Program-made: the position numbers and the translations under genes
Shown here: piece after piece, positions 34,030 through 43,800 of the stretch
Position numbering within the stretch: position 1 is the stretch's first letter
Layout of the letters: every line of letters begins with the position of its first letter
The notes under the pieces: model-generated
Database searches by the model: none
Seen by the model: the letters and a program-made list of their open reading frames with translations, nothing else
What the model was told of the DNA's origin: nothing
DNA from: JAGVSR01 sp963778225
Lineage (GTDB): Bacteria > Pseudomonadota > Alphaproteobacteria > Rhizobiales > Hyphomicrobiaceae
Direction: 5' to 3'
Assembly: GCA_963778225.1 (NCBI GenBank)
Contig: CAVZTR010000008.1
Span: 62,001 to 126,000 of the forward strand
DNA length: 64,000 bases

Positions 34030-36876
34030 ATGGGCATCGACCTCGAATCTCGCATCCGCAACGTCACCGCGGTGCTGGGACCGACGAACACCGGAAAAAC
34101 CCACCTCGCCATCGAACGCATGTTGGGCCACGAAAGCGGCATGATCGGCCTGCCGCTGCGTCTGCTCGCGCGCGAGGTCTATGACAAGATCGTCGCCCGC
34201 GTCGGCGCCGACAAAGTCGCTCTCGTCACCGGCGAAGAAAAGATCAAGCCCGAGCGCGCCCGCTACTGGGTGGCGACCGTCGAGGCCATGCCGCGCGATG
34301 TCGATGTCGACTTCCTCGCCATCGACGAGGTCCAGCTCTGTGCCGATCCCGAGCGCGGTCACGTCTTCACCGATCGCCTGCTGCATGCGCGCGGACGCTC
34401 CGAAACACTCCTCCTCGGCGCGCAGACCATGAGCGGCGCCATCGGCGACTTGATCCCCGGTGCCAACTTCATCGCGCGCACGCGTTTTTCCAAGCTCACC
34501 TATGCGGGTGAGAAAAAGATCACGCGCCTGCCGCAGCGCTCCGCCGTCGTCGCCTTCTCGGCCACCGACGTGTACGCCATCGCTGAGCTGATCCGGCGCC
34601 AGCGCGGCGGCACCGCAGTTGTCCTCGGCGCATTGTCTCCCCGCACCCGTAATGCCCAGGTCGCACTCTACCAGTCCGGCGATGTCGATTTTCTCGTCGC
34701 CACAGACGCCATCGGCATGGGCCTCAATCTCGACGTCGATCACGTCGCCTTCTCCGCCACCCGCAAGTTCGACGGCCAGAACTTCCGCAATCTCACGCCG
34801 TCGGAACTCGCCCAGATCGCCGGCCGCGCCGGCCGTCACATGAACGACGGCACCTTCGGCGTGACAGGATCCTGCGACGCTCTTGATCCGGAAGTCGTCG
34901 AACGCATCGAGCAGCACACTTTCGATCCGGTGCGGGTTCTCCAGTGGCGCAACCGCGAACTCGACTTCCGCACACTCAATCGCCTGCGCGAGAGCCTGAA
35001 GACGCTCCCCAACGAGCAGCGCCTCATCCGCGCCCGCATGACGGACGACGTCATCGCCCTCGAAACGGTCGCCGACGACGACGACATCGCCCGTCTCGCC
35101 ACCTCTCCGGCAGCCGTTCAGCGGCTCTGGGAAGTTTGTCAGATCCCCGACTACCGGAAAATTTCATCCGCCAACCATGCCGAACTCATCGCCACGCTCT
35201 ATAAAGACCTGATGGGGCCGACGGGCCGCATCGCAGAGGATTGGTTCGCCCGCCAGGTGGCGATGGCCGACCGCACCGACGGCGACATCGATACCCTCGC
35301 CACGCGGCTCGCGCACATCCGGACTTGGACGTTCGTATCCAACCGGGCCGATTGGTTGAAAGATCCGGCCCACTGGCAGGGCCGCACGCGCGCCATCGAA
35401 GATGCCCTCTCCGATGCGCTGCACGAATGCTTGACGCAGCGGTTTGTCGATCGCAGAACCAGCGCACTCATGAAGGGCATGCGGGATAAAGAAGAGTTGA
35501 ACGCAGAAATCAAAGACGATGGCTCCATCAATGTGGAGCAGCATTTTGTCGGCCGCTTGCGTGGCTTCCGCTTCACACCGGATGCTCAGGCTGAGGGTGT
35601 GCACGGCAAAGCTGCGCGCAGCGCCGCGGCCCATGTGCTCTCCGGTGAATTGTCGATGCGCGCCCGGCGCGTCGCGGCGGCCCAGGCCGATGCCTTCAAG
35701 ATCGATCGCAAAGGCCAGATCCTGTGGCGCGGTGAAGAGATCGCAAAACTCCACGCAGGCGAAGATCCGCTGAAGCCGTCCATCGAACTCCTCGTCGATG
35801 AGTATCTGTCCGCCCCCGATCGCGACAAGATCGAGGCGCGCCTTGAAAGCTGGGTGACAGAAACCATCGCCGATAAACTGAAGCCGCTTGTCGAACTCTC
35901 GAAAGCCGAGGATGTCACAGGCCTCGCACGTGGCATCGCTTTTCAGCTGAAGGAAAACTTCGGCGTCCTCAAACGCGAAGCGATCGCCGACGATTTGAAG
36001 AGCCTGGATCAGACGGCCCGTGCGCAGTTGCGCAGATATGGCGTTCGGTTCGGAGCCTTCAACATTCATTTCCCGCTTCTGTTGAAGCCTGGTCCTGCGG
36101 AATTGACACTGGCGCTCTGGTCGCTGAAGCACGCGGCCGCCGCCGGTCTTGACCCCGATAAGCTGCCCGAACCGCCGCGTGCAGGCCTGACCTCAGCGCC
36201 GGCGAATGCGGAACTCCCGGAAGCGTTCTACCGCGCCTTCGGCTACCATGTGTGTGGCCCGCGCGTGATCCGCTTCGATATGCTCGAACGCCTCGCCGAC
36301 ATGATCCGGCCGCTGCTCGCTTGGCGCTCCAACCGCGATCCGGAAGCCAAGCCGCCAAAGGGCTCGACGGGCGATGGCGGCTTCACCGCGACACCCGAGA
36401 TGATGTCGATCCTCGGCTGTTCGCCCGAAGAACTGGGCAAAGTTCTAAAGGCTTTGGGCTTCAGGCTGGATCGCCGCCCGATCAAGGTGCCGGCAACCCA
36501 GCCCATCGCAGCAGCGTCATCGACAGAACAGGTCAGCGAAGACACCAGCGCGGACGTCACGGTCACTGCGGAAGCACCGGCCGAAACAGCTTCGGTGGTG
36601 GAACCGGTTGCCGAAGCAGCATCCGGTGAAACCGCATCCGCTGCCGAACCTGTCGTATCGGCGGAACCATCTGCAGCGCCCGCCGAAGTGCAGTACGAAG
36701 AAATCTGGCGACCGCGCCGCCACCATCGCGAAAGCCACGACCACCGCGGCGAAGGCCGCCAACGACAATCGCGGCGAAAATCGCGGCGCAGGTCGCAACG
36801 ACAATCGCCGCCGCGAGCGCCGGCCGGGCCATCCTCATCAGAACCCTGCAACGTCCGCCCCGGCTGCCGCAGGTGA
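34030..36876 (+). CDS. SUV3-like superfamily 2 RNA helicase (C-terminus shifted out of frame)
   Basis: 948 residues from the ATG at 34030. Walker A is GPTNTGKT (17-24) and the DEAD-like box is DEVQ (99-102), followed by LLGAQTM. The second RecA domain has VLGALSPRTRNAQVALYQSGDVDFLVATDAIGMGLNLDV and QIAGRAGRH. This is the alphaproteobacterial homologue of the mitochondrial degradosome helicase Suv3. From about residue 910 the frame becomes Arg-rich nonsense, and the proper tail continues in the next frame to 37252 (see separate entry). The central part binds RNA and the C-terminal tail is likely disordered. It is translationally close to the S4 gene. Confidence 0.9.
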   Translation: MGIDLESRIRNVTAVLGPTNTGKTHLAIERMLGHESGMIGLPLRLLAREVYDKIVARVGADKVALVTGEEKIKPERARYWVATVEAMPRDVDVDFLAIDEVQLCADPERGHVFTDRLLHARGRSETLLLGAQTMSGAIGDLIPGANFIARTRFSKLTYAGEKKITRLPQRSAVVAFSATDVYAIAELIRRQRGGTAVVLGALSPRTRNAQVALYQSGDVDFLVATDAIGMGLNLDVDHVAFSATRKFDGQNFRNLTPSELAQIAGRAGRHMNDGTFGVTGSCDALDPEVVERIEQHTFDPVRVLQWRNRELDFRTLNRLRESLKTLPNEQRLIRARMTDDVIALETVADDDDIARLATSPAAVQRLWEVCQIPDYRKISSANHAELIATLYKDLMGPTGRIAEDWFARQVAMADRTDGDIDTLATRLAHIRTWTFVSNRADWLKDPAHWQGRTRAIEDALSDALHECLTQRFVDRRTSALMKGMRDKEELNAEIKDDGSINVEQHFVGRLRGFRFTPDAQAEGVHGKAARSAAAHVLSGELSMRARRVAAAQADAFKIDRKGQILWRGEEIAKLHAGEDPLKPSIELLVDEYLSAPDRDKIEARLESWVTETIADKLKPLVELSKAEDVTGLARGIAFQLKENFGVLKREAIADDLKSLDQTARAQLRRYGVRFGAFNIHFPLLLKPGPAELTLALWSLKHAAAAGLDPDKLPEPPRAGLTSAPANAELPEAFYRAFGYHVCGPRVIRFDMLERLADMIRPLLAWRSNRDPEAKPPKGSTGDGGFTATPEMMSILGCSPEELGKVLKALGFRLDRRPIKVPATQPIAAASSTEQVSEDTSADVTVTAEAPAETASVVEPVAEAASGETASAAEPVVSAEPSAAPAEVQYEEIWRPRRHHRESHDHRGEGRQRQSRRKSRRRSQRQSPPRAPAGPSSSEPCNVRPGCRR

Positions 36877-37252
36877 CGCTGCACCATCCGCCGTTGCCGC
36901 CGAAGGCCAGAGCGGCGCACCCGCCAACGAGCAGCAGCCCCGCGCGGATCGCGAACGCAATCGCCGGAGCGACAATCGCGGCAACCGCGATCCGGGCCAG
37001 CGCAACGATAGACCTGGCGGCGATCGCGCTCCGCACAAGGGGCAGCAGCGCAACGATGGCCGGCCAGATCGTGGAGATCGTGGAAATCGCGGCGATCGCG
37101 GTGACCGCCGCCGCAACGACGAGCGCAATCAGCCGCGCGCCATCTCCGCCGCGCCCCCGCGCAACAAGGCGAGTGCGGAGGCGGATTCGCCCTTCGCATC
37201 TCTGCTCGCCCTGCGCTCACAACTCGAACAGGCGCGTCGCGACAAGAGCTGA
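36761..37252 (+). pseudogene. Displaced C-terminal tail of the SUV3-like helicase
   Basis: In the frame one base later than the helicase, residues NDNRGENRGAGRNDNRRRERR, a Gly/Asp/Arg repeat (DRGDRGNRGDRGDR) and the typical tail DSPFASLLALRSQLEQARRDKS are read through to a TGA that ends 2 nt before the S4 gene start. The Asn/Arg/Gly-rich tail and the ending SPFASLLALR are what related helicases carry. One surplus C in GCCGCC at about 36755-36760 would join the two parts. It may be a lesion or an assembly error. Confidence 0.7.
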
Positions 37253-37254
37253 GA

Positions 37255-37698
37255 ATGGGTAACGACGCCGAGAGCGCTGAAACGCCCGGTGGCTCCGTTG
37301 CCACCTCGCAGCGGCTCGATAAGTGGCTGTGGTGCGCGCGCGTCGTCAAAACGCGCACTCAAGCAGCAGCGCTCGTCTCAAGCGGCAAGATCCGCATCAA
37401 CCGGGTCAAAACAGATAAGCCGGCCCACGCCGTGAAAGTCGGCGACGTGATCACAGCGTCCGTCGGCCCCCGCGTTCGTATTCTCGCGGTGAAAGCGATT
37501 GGCGACCGCCGCGGCTCGGCCGAAATCGCGCGCCACCTGTTCGATGATCTGTCGGCGCCCGCGACTCCCGTGGGCGCGAACGCGGACGGCACCCCCGAGT
37601 CCCAAGCCAATGGACCATCCGGTCACCGTGACAGCGGAAGCGGACGTCCGACCAAGCGCGACCGTCGTTTGATCGATCGCCTGAAGGGAGAATTCTGA
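37255..37698 (+). CDS. S4-domain RNA-binding protein (HslR/Hsp15-like)
   Basis: 147 residues. The S4 domain sits at residues about 17-75 (QRLDKWLWCARVVKTRTQAAALVSSGKIRINRVKTDKPAHAVKVGDVI), where the family binds structured RNA. In E. coli the related Hsp15 rescues stalled 50S subunits that carry nascent chains. The rest is Pro/Gly/Ser-rich with a basic C-terminus (KRDRRLIDRLKGEF). It starts 2 nt after the stop of the shifted helicase tail, which supports that tail as genuine coding sequence. It is followed by fdxA. Confidence 0.9.
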   Translation: MGNDAESAETPGGSVATSQRLDKWLWCARVVKTRTQAAALVSSGKIRINRVKTDKPAHAVKVGDVITASVGPRVRILAVKAIGDRRGSAEIARHLFDDLSAPATPVGANADGTPESQANGPSGHRDSGSGRPTKRDRRLIDRLKGEF

Positions 37699-37844
37699 TG
37701 CATCTCACTCCGGCACAGGGTCCCCATGCCGCAAGGTTGATCATCACCTTTTTTCGCATTGTGCCGCCCTGGCGACGCCGCTAAGAGACCTAACCGCCAC
37801 ACTCAGCGCGGCGCCGGCATCGGTTCGGAACGGGACGGGAACTA

Positions 37845-38183
37845 ATGACTTACGTCGTCAATGATAAGTGCATCAAGTGCAAGTACACCGATTGTGTCGA
37901 GGTGTGCCCGGTCGACTGCTTCTACGAAGGCGAGAACATGCTCGTCATCCACCCGGACGAATGCATTGATTGCGGCGTCTGCGAGCCTGAGTGCCCGGTC
38001 GATGCCATCAAGCCCGACACGGAGCCGGGCCTGGAGAAGTGGCTTGAGCTAAACCGTGAGTATGCGGATAAATGGCCGAACCTGACGGCCAAGCGCTCTG
38101 CTCTTCCCGACGCAGATACTCACAAAGACGAGGCCGGCAAGTTCGAGAAGTATTTCACTCCCAACCCCGGCGAGGGCGACTGA
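37845..38183 (+). CDS. fdxA: 7Fe ferredoxin FdxA
   Basis: 112 residues of the Azotobacter FdI type. Cysteines 9, 17 and 50 should hold the 3Fe-4S cluster. Cys 21, 40, 43 and 46 should hold the 4Fe-4S cluster (motifs CIKCKYTDCVEVCPVDC and CIDCGVCEPEC). It is an electron carrier in the cytoplasm. The partner is unknown. The gene follows the S4 protein after 146 nt and precedes carD, as in many alphaproteobacteria. Confidence 0.96.
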   Translation: MTYVVNDKCIKCKYTDCVEVCPVDCFYEGENMLVIHPDECIDCGVCEPECPVDAIKPDTEPGLEKWLELNREYADKWPNLTAKRSALPDADTHKDEAGKFEKYFTPNPGEGD

Positions 38184-38658
38184 CCACAGCTACAAGGCTG
38201 TTATGTCAAGAGCTTAGTATTTTTCTGGCTGGGGGAAGACGCCGTTTGGCGTCGGCAGGGAAACCCGGCCTGGGGTACCGCGCTTAAGGTCGTATAAAGC
38301 GCCGCGCGGCGCCGCCCTTCATTTTCCACGAAGTTTGTGCTATGGTTTTGAAGATTGGTGGATACACCAGAACCGAGTGCGAACAAATGCGGGTGAAAAC
38401 ATCCACATAGGCCGCTCGGTGGTTTGACGCGCTTCGAGGTTCGCTCTGCGGTTAGGCAGCTCGCGACGCCATCGACAACAAGGATGGGGATGAAGGCGCG
38501 TCCAAGACGCCAAAAAGAGGGAACAATGAGCGGTTAGGGGACCCTTAGCCGTGTTTAACCGCCTGCGGCCCTGATCCAGGCGGCGGTTTCTCTGAAATCG
38601 GACGACGGGCACTTGTATCTGGCGGTTCGAAGTAGACCTTTGAGAGTGAGCGACGCGC
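38184..38658. other. Intergenic region between fdxA and carD
   Basis: 475 bp without a credible gene. It contains a short perfect hairpin (GACGCC, 4-nt loop, GGCGTC at 38238-38253) after fdxA. A weak promoter-like pair follows (TTCATT at 38318 and TATGGT at 38341, spacer 17), and a terminator-like hairpin ends 66 nt before carD. The part between 38347 and 38592 could be a leader or small RNA. Confidence 0.55.
38557..38592 (+). terminator. Terminator-like hairpin ahead of carD
   Basis: Arms CCGCCTG (38559-38565) and CAGGCGG (38577-38583), extended by AACC/GGTT pairing with one bulge, are followed by TTTCTCT. It lies upstream of the gene and so could act as an attenuator or end a separate small RNA. 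Confidence 0.6.
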
Positions 38659-39867
38659 ATGACCCAGAAGAAAAAGACTGTGGTGAAAGCTAAGACAGCG
38701 AAAGTCGTCGCTCAACCTAAAAAGTCGGGATCCGGGACTACAGCCGCTCGCACTGTGGCATCGAACACACGCCCTGTGGCCGCTGCGGCACGCAAGCCCG
38801 CAGCGAAGGCTCCCGTAAAGGACGCAAAGAAGCCCGCTGCAGCGCCCAAGGCCGCCGCTCCCAAGTCGGCGGCGACAACAACGACAACTACGAAGCCTGC
38901 CGCTGCAAAGCCGCAGCAAAAAGTAGTTGTCGGCAAAGTTACCGCTCCTGCGAAGCCTGCTGCCGCTGTAAAGCCCGCCGCTCCCGTGAAGGCTGCCGCC
39001 GCACCAGCTGCACCGGCCAAGAAGCCGGCTGTGGCATCGCAGCCGCGCATGGAAGCAGCAAAGGCCGCTCAGGCGTTCGCGGCTCATCGCGCCCAGGCTG
39101 CCCAGGCCACGGTTCATGCCGCGCCTCCAGCGCGCGCCGTGCCCGCTTCCGTGTCAAAAGCTCCGGCCAGCAGCAAGATCACTGCACCGGCTCAGGCTCC
39201 GGCTCCAACTCCCGCGCCGGCGGCCGCTGCTCCAGCTTCGCCCAAAGCCATAGCCGAGAAGGCTGCAGCTGCGCGCCAGGCGCAGGCCGTCGAGAAGAAG
39301 CCGGTCAATTCGCGTCATGGATTTAAGACGAACGAGTTCGTCGTCTATCCGGCGCACGGCGTCGGCCGCATCATCGGTATTGAAGAGCAGGAAATCGCCG
39401 GCATGGCGCTCGAACTGTTCGTCATCAACTTCGAGAAGGAGAAGCTGACGCTGCGCGTGCCCACGGGCAAGCTGCAGAGCGTCGGCATGCGCAAGCTCGC
39501 CGATGACGATATCGTCAAGCGCGCCATGGAAATCCTCAAGGGCCGCGCACGCATCAAGCGCACCATGTGGAGCCGTCGCGCTCAGGAGTACGTTGCAAAG
39601 ATCAACTCCGGCGACCTCATCTCCATCGCTGAAGTCGTGCGCGACCTCTATCGCTCCGAAGCGCAGCCCGAGCAGTCTTACTCTGAGCGCCAGCTTTACG
39701 AGGACGCCCTCGATCGCATGGCCCGTGAAATCGCAGCTGTCGAAAAGCTCGATGATCGCGGCGCCGTTCAGCGCATCACGGAAGTCCTGTCCAAGAGCGC
39801 CAAGGGCCGCCGCATGGCCGAAGAGGGCAACGGTGGTGGTGAGCCTGAAGAAGTCCAGGCCGCCTGA
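38659..39867 (+). CDS. carD: CarD-type RNA polymerase-binding regulator with long Ala/Lys/Pro-rich N-terminal tail
   Basis: 402 residues. The conserved CarD part (about 219-385) has the RNA polymerase-interacting domain (FVVYPAHGVGRIIGIEEQEIAG, FVINFEKEKLTLRVP) and the DNA-binding helical domain (RAMEILKGRARIKRTMWSRRAQEYVAKINSGDL). In Rhizobiales CarD is usually under 200 residues. Here about 218 extra residues, almost only Ala, Lys, Pro, Val, Thr and Gln, precede it and look like a histone H1-type tail. CarD stabilises the open promoter complex. An intrinsic terminator follows. Confidence 0.9.
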   Translation: MTQKKKTVVKAKTAKVVAQPKKSGSGTTAARTVASNTRPVAAAARKPAAKAPVKDAKKPAAAPKAAAPKSAATTTTTTKPAAAKPQQKVVVGKVTAPAKPAAAVKPAAPVKAAAAPAAPAKKPAVASQPRMEAAKAAQAFAAHRAQAAQATVHAAPPARAVPASVSKAPASSKITAPAQAPAPTPAPAAAAPASPKAIAEKAAAARQAQAVEKKPVNSRHGFKTNEFVVYPAHGVGRIIGIEEQEIAGMALELFVINFEKEKLTLRVPTGKLQSVGMRKLADDDIVKRAMEILKGRARIKRTMWSRRAQEYVAKINSGDLISIAEVVRDLYRSEAQPEQSYSERQLYEDALDRMAREIAAVEKLDDRGAVQRITEVLSKSAKGRRMAEEGNGGGEPEEVQAA

Positions 39868-39891
39868 CTACCCCGAGAGACCGAATAGAGA

Positions 39892-39923
39892 ATGCCCGGT
39901 GCCGCAGGTGCCGGGCATTTTTT
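39892..39923 (+). terminator. Intrinsic terminator after carD
   Basis: Arms ATGCCCGG (39892-39899) and CCGGGCAT (39911-39918), with a partly paired interior, are followed by a run of six Ts. It lies 24 nt after the carD stop and precedes the convergent nuclease-fold gene. Confidence 0.9.
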
Positions 39924-39928
39924 CTGGT

Positions 39929-40792
39929 TCATCGCCCACCCGCAGATCCTTCCGGCAGTTCTTCGATCGCCTCCGCCGTCGCAAGCGAGATGAAGGGTCC
40001 ATTTCGCCGTTCGATAAAGCCGCGCACACGCACCAGCCGGCCCTTCAAGTTCTTGAGCCGCGCGACGAGACCCTCCCGATCATCACTGCGCTTCAGATCG
40101 ACCGCTGCCGTGAAATCCCACCTCCAATCGCGGCCAAAATTCAAGAACACCTCGTTGCGGCTCATGCCCACCGCTGCCACCCAACCCTCAATGATCTGAA
40201 AGGTCCCGCCGAGCTTCTCGAGCCCTCGCGTCTCTCGCGCGGATCGCACGGCGTAAGCAGGGTTCGCCCACAGTCCCGCTCGCTTCGCGCGCGCAACGGC
40301 CTCTCGCGCAAAGAGCTCTCGAAGGCACATCGTCTCGCCAGGCAACGGTGCAACCCGCGCATGTCCATCATCGATGATGGCCGACTGCAGCCAAAATCGA
40401 CCCGCATCACGACCTGCTCCGTAGACGTGCGCAACCCGGCGGCCGTACCGGTCGCGAAAGGCTCCTGACGCTACGATCTCGATACGCCGATCCCGCACGA
40501 GCGCGTCTACAGCCGCGCGCGCATTGACCTCTGGCGCCCACTCGCCAACGGAAGCCGCCACATCACGCGCGCTGGGAACGGACAGCGACATCAATTTCAA
40601 ACTTGAACCGTCATCGAGAGTAAAGGCTGCCGCGCTCTCAACCCGCGTAACGGCTCGACTTTCCAGCTGCCCCTCAAGACAGTCCTCGCCGCGCACCGGA
40701 AGTGCCAGCCAGAGTGTAGCAATTGCCGCGATTGCTGTGCGTCGCAGGTCGCCGCGCTTAAAGCTTACTCCCACCGGTCCCGCCTCTTGCAT
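39929..40792 (-). CDS. Thermonuclease-fold (SNase-like) exported protein
   Basis: 287 residues. The N-terminus has a basic region and hydrophobic stretch (RRTAIAAIATLWLALPVRG) that looks like a signal peptide. The staphylococcal nuclease-like domain follows: SSLKLMSLSVPSAR, DRYGRRVAHVYG, DGHARVAPLP and RAKRAGLWANPAYAV. The Arg in RDRYGR matches one catalytic position, but I cannot align all three catalytic residues. The C-terminal 90 residues form a second beta domain (FLNFGRDWRWDFTAAVD). It could be a secreted nuclease or an inactive binding version. It lies downstream of the RTX gene on the same strand. Confidence 0.82.
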   Translation of the reverse strand: MQEAGPVGVSFKRGDLRRTAIAAIATLWLALPVRGEDCLEGQLESRAVTRVESAAAFTLDDGSSLKLMSLSVPSARDVAASVGEWAPEVNARAAVDALVRDRRIEIVASGAFRDRYGRRVAHVYGAGRDAGRFWLQSAIIDDGHARVAPLPGETMCLRELFAREAVARAKRAGLWANPAYAVRSARETRGLEKLGGTFQIIEGWVAAVGMSRNEVFLNFGRDWRWDFTAAVDLKRSDDREGLVARLKNLKGRLVRVRGFIERRNGPFISLATAEAIEELPEGSAGGR

Positions 40793-40843
40793 CCCAAACC
40801 GTTTGCGAGATTTGCATGCGCAGGCGGGTCCAGAAAAGCCTTG

Positions 40844-43800
40844 TCAGACGGCGAAGTCGTCCGGCTGCAGCAGAGACTTTGCGACATTCAGAAGCGTAAT
40901 GGAGGAGTCTGTATCCGTGTCTCGGATCACGCTGTTCTGCCCGACCTGTTGAGTGTTTGCGAGAATGTCGAAGAAGGACTGAAAACCCAGATCGCTCACA
41001 TCGATCACATCACCATTTCTCCGCGGCCCAAGGAGCAACTGGAAGTCTTCGATGGTGTCGTGTCCAAACTGACCCCGGAAAACAAACACGTCCTGCCCAG
41101 GGCCGCCGGAAAGAATCTCATTGGCCGCGGTTCCGATGATGCGGTCATTTCCGGCGCCGGTTTCGATGCGTTCCAGTCCGCTGACGGCGATCGCCGACAG
41201 ATCGACGATGTCCGCGCCGCCGCCCGTCCGCAGGATATCGACGCCGCCTCCAAGGTCGATGGCCTCGATTGAGATCAGATCGTCGGTGCCCCGGCTAAGC
41301 AGCAGAATGTCGGCTCCCGCCGACCCCCTTATGGTGTCGAAGCCGGCTCCGCCGTCAAAGCTATCGCTGCCCTGCCGTCCCGAAAACACAAACGTATCGT
41401 TGCCAAGCCCGCCAGCGAGAACGTCATTTCCTGCACCACCCACGATCACATCATGGCCGGCGGATCCTGTGATGCGATCCCCGCCGCCGCCGGCTTCGAT
41501 CTGCTCGACACTGGTCAACGTGACGTCAGAAAGGTTGAGCACGTTTGCGGAGCCATCAAGCCTCAGGATGTCGAAGCCATCGCCGCCATCGATAGCTTCA
41601 ATCCCTATCAGAAGACTGGTGCCGCCGCGGAGTCCGATGATGTCATCGCCGCTGCTGCCCCGAATGGTATCGAATCCATCGCCTCCATTGTAGGTGTCCG
41701 ATCCTGCATTCCCGCTGACGAAGAACACATCATCGCCGCCGAGCCCGGAGAGAACATCGCTGCCCCGCCCGCCGGTGATGCTGTCATTGCCCGCGCCACC
41801 TGTCAGAACATCGCGACCGGCCGTGCCGACGAGCGTGAGGCCCGGCGTGTTCCCGGCGACGGAAACAACGAAAAACGTACTGGTTGACGCGATGCTATCG
41901 CTGGCCGTCACTCGGATTTCGATGTTGCCGCTGAAGCCGGGAGGCGGCGTTCCCTGAAACTGCCGCGTAGCAGCGTTGAACGTGAGCCACGAAGGAAGTG
42001 CGCTGCCATCTGCACGATCGGCGGAGTAGAACAGCGGATGCCCATCGGCATCGCTGAACGTGTCGATGGGGATGGTGTAAGCGAAATCTTCACCTGCATT
42101 GATCTGCTGGTTGGCAAGTGCCGCGCCAGTGAGCGCAGGCTCCGCGTTCGGCACGATGGTGACGTTGGCCGCCGCTGTCGTCTGTCCACCGCGCCCGTCG
42201 GACACCGTGTATGTGAACGTGACGAGACCGGTATATCCTTGGGCAGCCACAACACTGACATCGCCGTTGGGTGTAACCGAAACAACGGCGCCGGACGTGG
42301 TCGATGAGGCGGCAACGATGGTGAGCGGATCTCCGTCGAAATCCCGATCGTTGGCGAGCAGCTGTGAACCGGGGATCACGACATCCCGCGTATAGCTGAA
42401 AAACCCGTCGTTGGCGCCTGCGATCGGTGCGTCATTGATCAGGGGGCCGGACTGCAGCGCCACGACGGTTAGAAACGCTGAATCCCAGATCGCCTCATCG
42501 TCAAATGCCACTGCATCGATTGAACCGCCGGCGAAGAAGTTATCCAGGATCACGCGCCCGCCGTCTGCCAGTCTGAGCACGACATCCGAGAGATCGCTCG
42601 ATTGGAATATGCCAACGTCTGCCGAGCCAAACCCGACGAAGCGCAAGACGTCCCAATCTGTGGCATCTTGCGAAGCAAGAATAACGTCGATGCCTTCACC
42701 AGCCTGATAAACGTATGTGTCGCTGCCGAGGCCCCCATCGAGCACGTCGTCTCCGCCAGCGCCCACCAGCGTGTCGTTGCCGCCCAGTCCGTTGAGAACA
42801 TCTGCATTGTCAGAGCCAATCAGCCGATTGCCGGCCGCATTGCCCTGACCGAACGCGGCCCCACCGGTAAGGCTGAGGTGTTCGACATGATCTGGTAGCG
42901 CGTAGCCGACGGAGGAGATGACCGTATCGATACCGGAGTTTCGCAATTCGATGACGAAATCACCGGCAGTGTCGACGATATACCGATCATTGCCGCCACC
43001 ACCCGCCATGATGTCGTCGCCGGCACCACCGTCGAGTATGTCTCGGCCGCGGCCGCCCGTTAGGTCGTCATTGCCTCCAAAGCCGAACAGGTTGGCTCCG
43101 CTTGAGAACGCAGTTCGTGCAGCCGCAGTTGCCACCGTCAGAACATCATTGTCCTCGGTCCCTGAAATGATATCCCGCGTGTCGGTTTCGCCCTCCGGGG
43201 GACGATCGAAGATGGGCGTCTCCGGCTCGGCCTCCAAAGCGTCCTTGAGGAAGGTCCCGCCCGCTTGCTCGAACTCTGCCGTATTCCAGAGTTTCGATGC
43301 ATCGGGAGTGCCGGACCCAGCCGGGAACGGAAACGGCAACTCGTCTCCAAGCTCATAGAAACTGATTCCCAGCATGCCTTCCTGGAAATTGACAATGCGA
43401 ACCACAGCCTCTGTGGCGAACTCGAAATTGTATTCCTGGTAAGTGAAATCCTGCCCCTCAAGCGTCAGGAACATGGGATCGAAAGCGTAACTCCCGCTGT
43501 AGATATGGATCAGCAGATCAGCGCCGTCGCGATTGAACAGGATTTGATTGGTGATGTTGGGCACGGACCCAGTCGCCTCAGCGACCAAATCGTCGAGCGG
43601 CACTTGCCCAATGAGATAGAAGTACCCTGCCGCCGCCGTACCATTGAATGCACCTGGACCGCCGTTCTGCGGCAGCATGTCGAATGAAGCGCCGCCGATG
43701 ATTGGGGTAACAGCGCCGAGAACTGGAAGGAGGAGCGATCCCTCGAATGTTCCAAGCTCAGGCGTGAGAAAGTTATACGGGACGAAGAAGCGGTCAGAAG

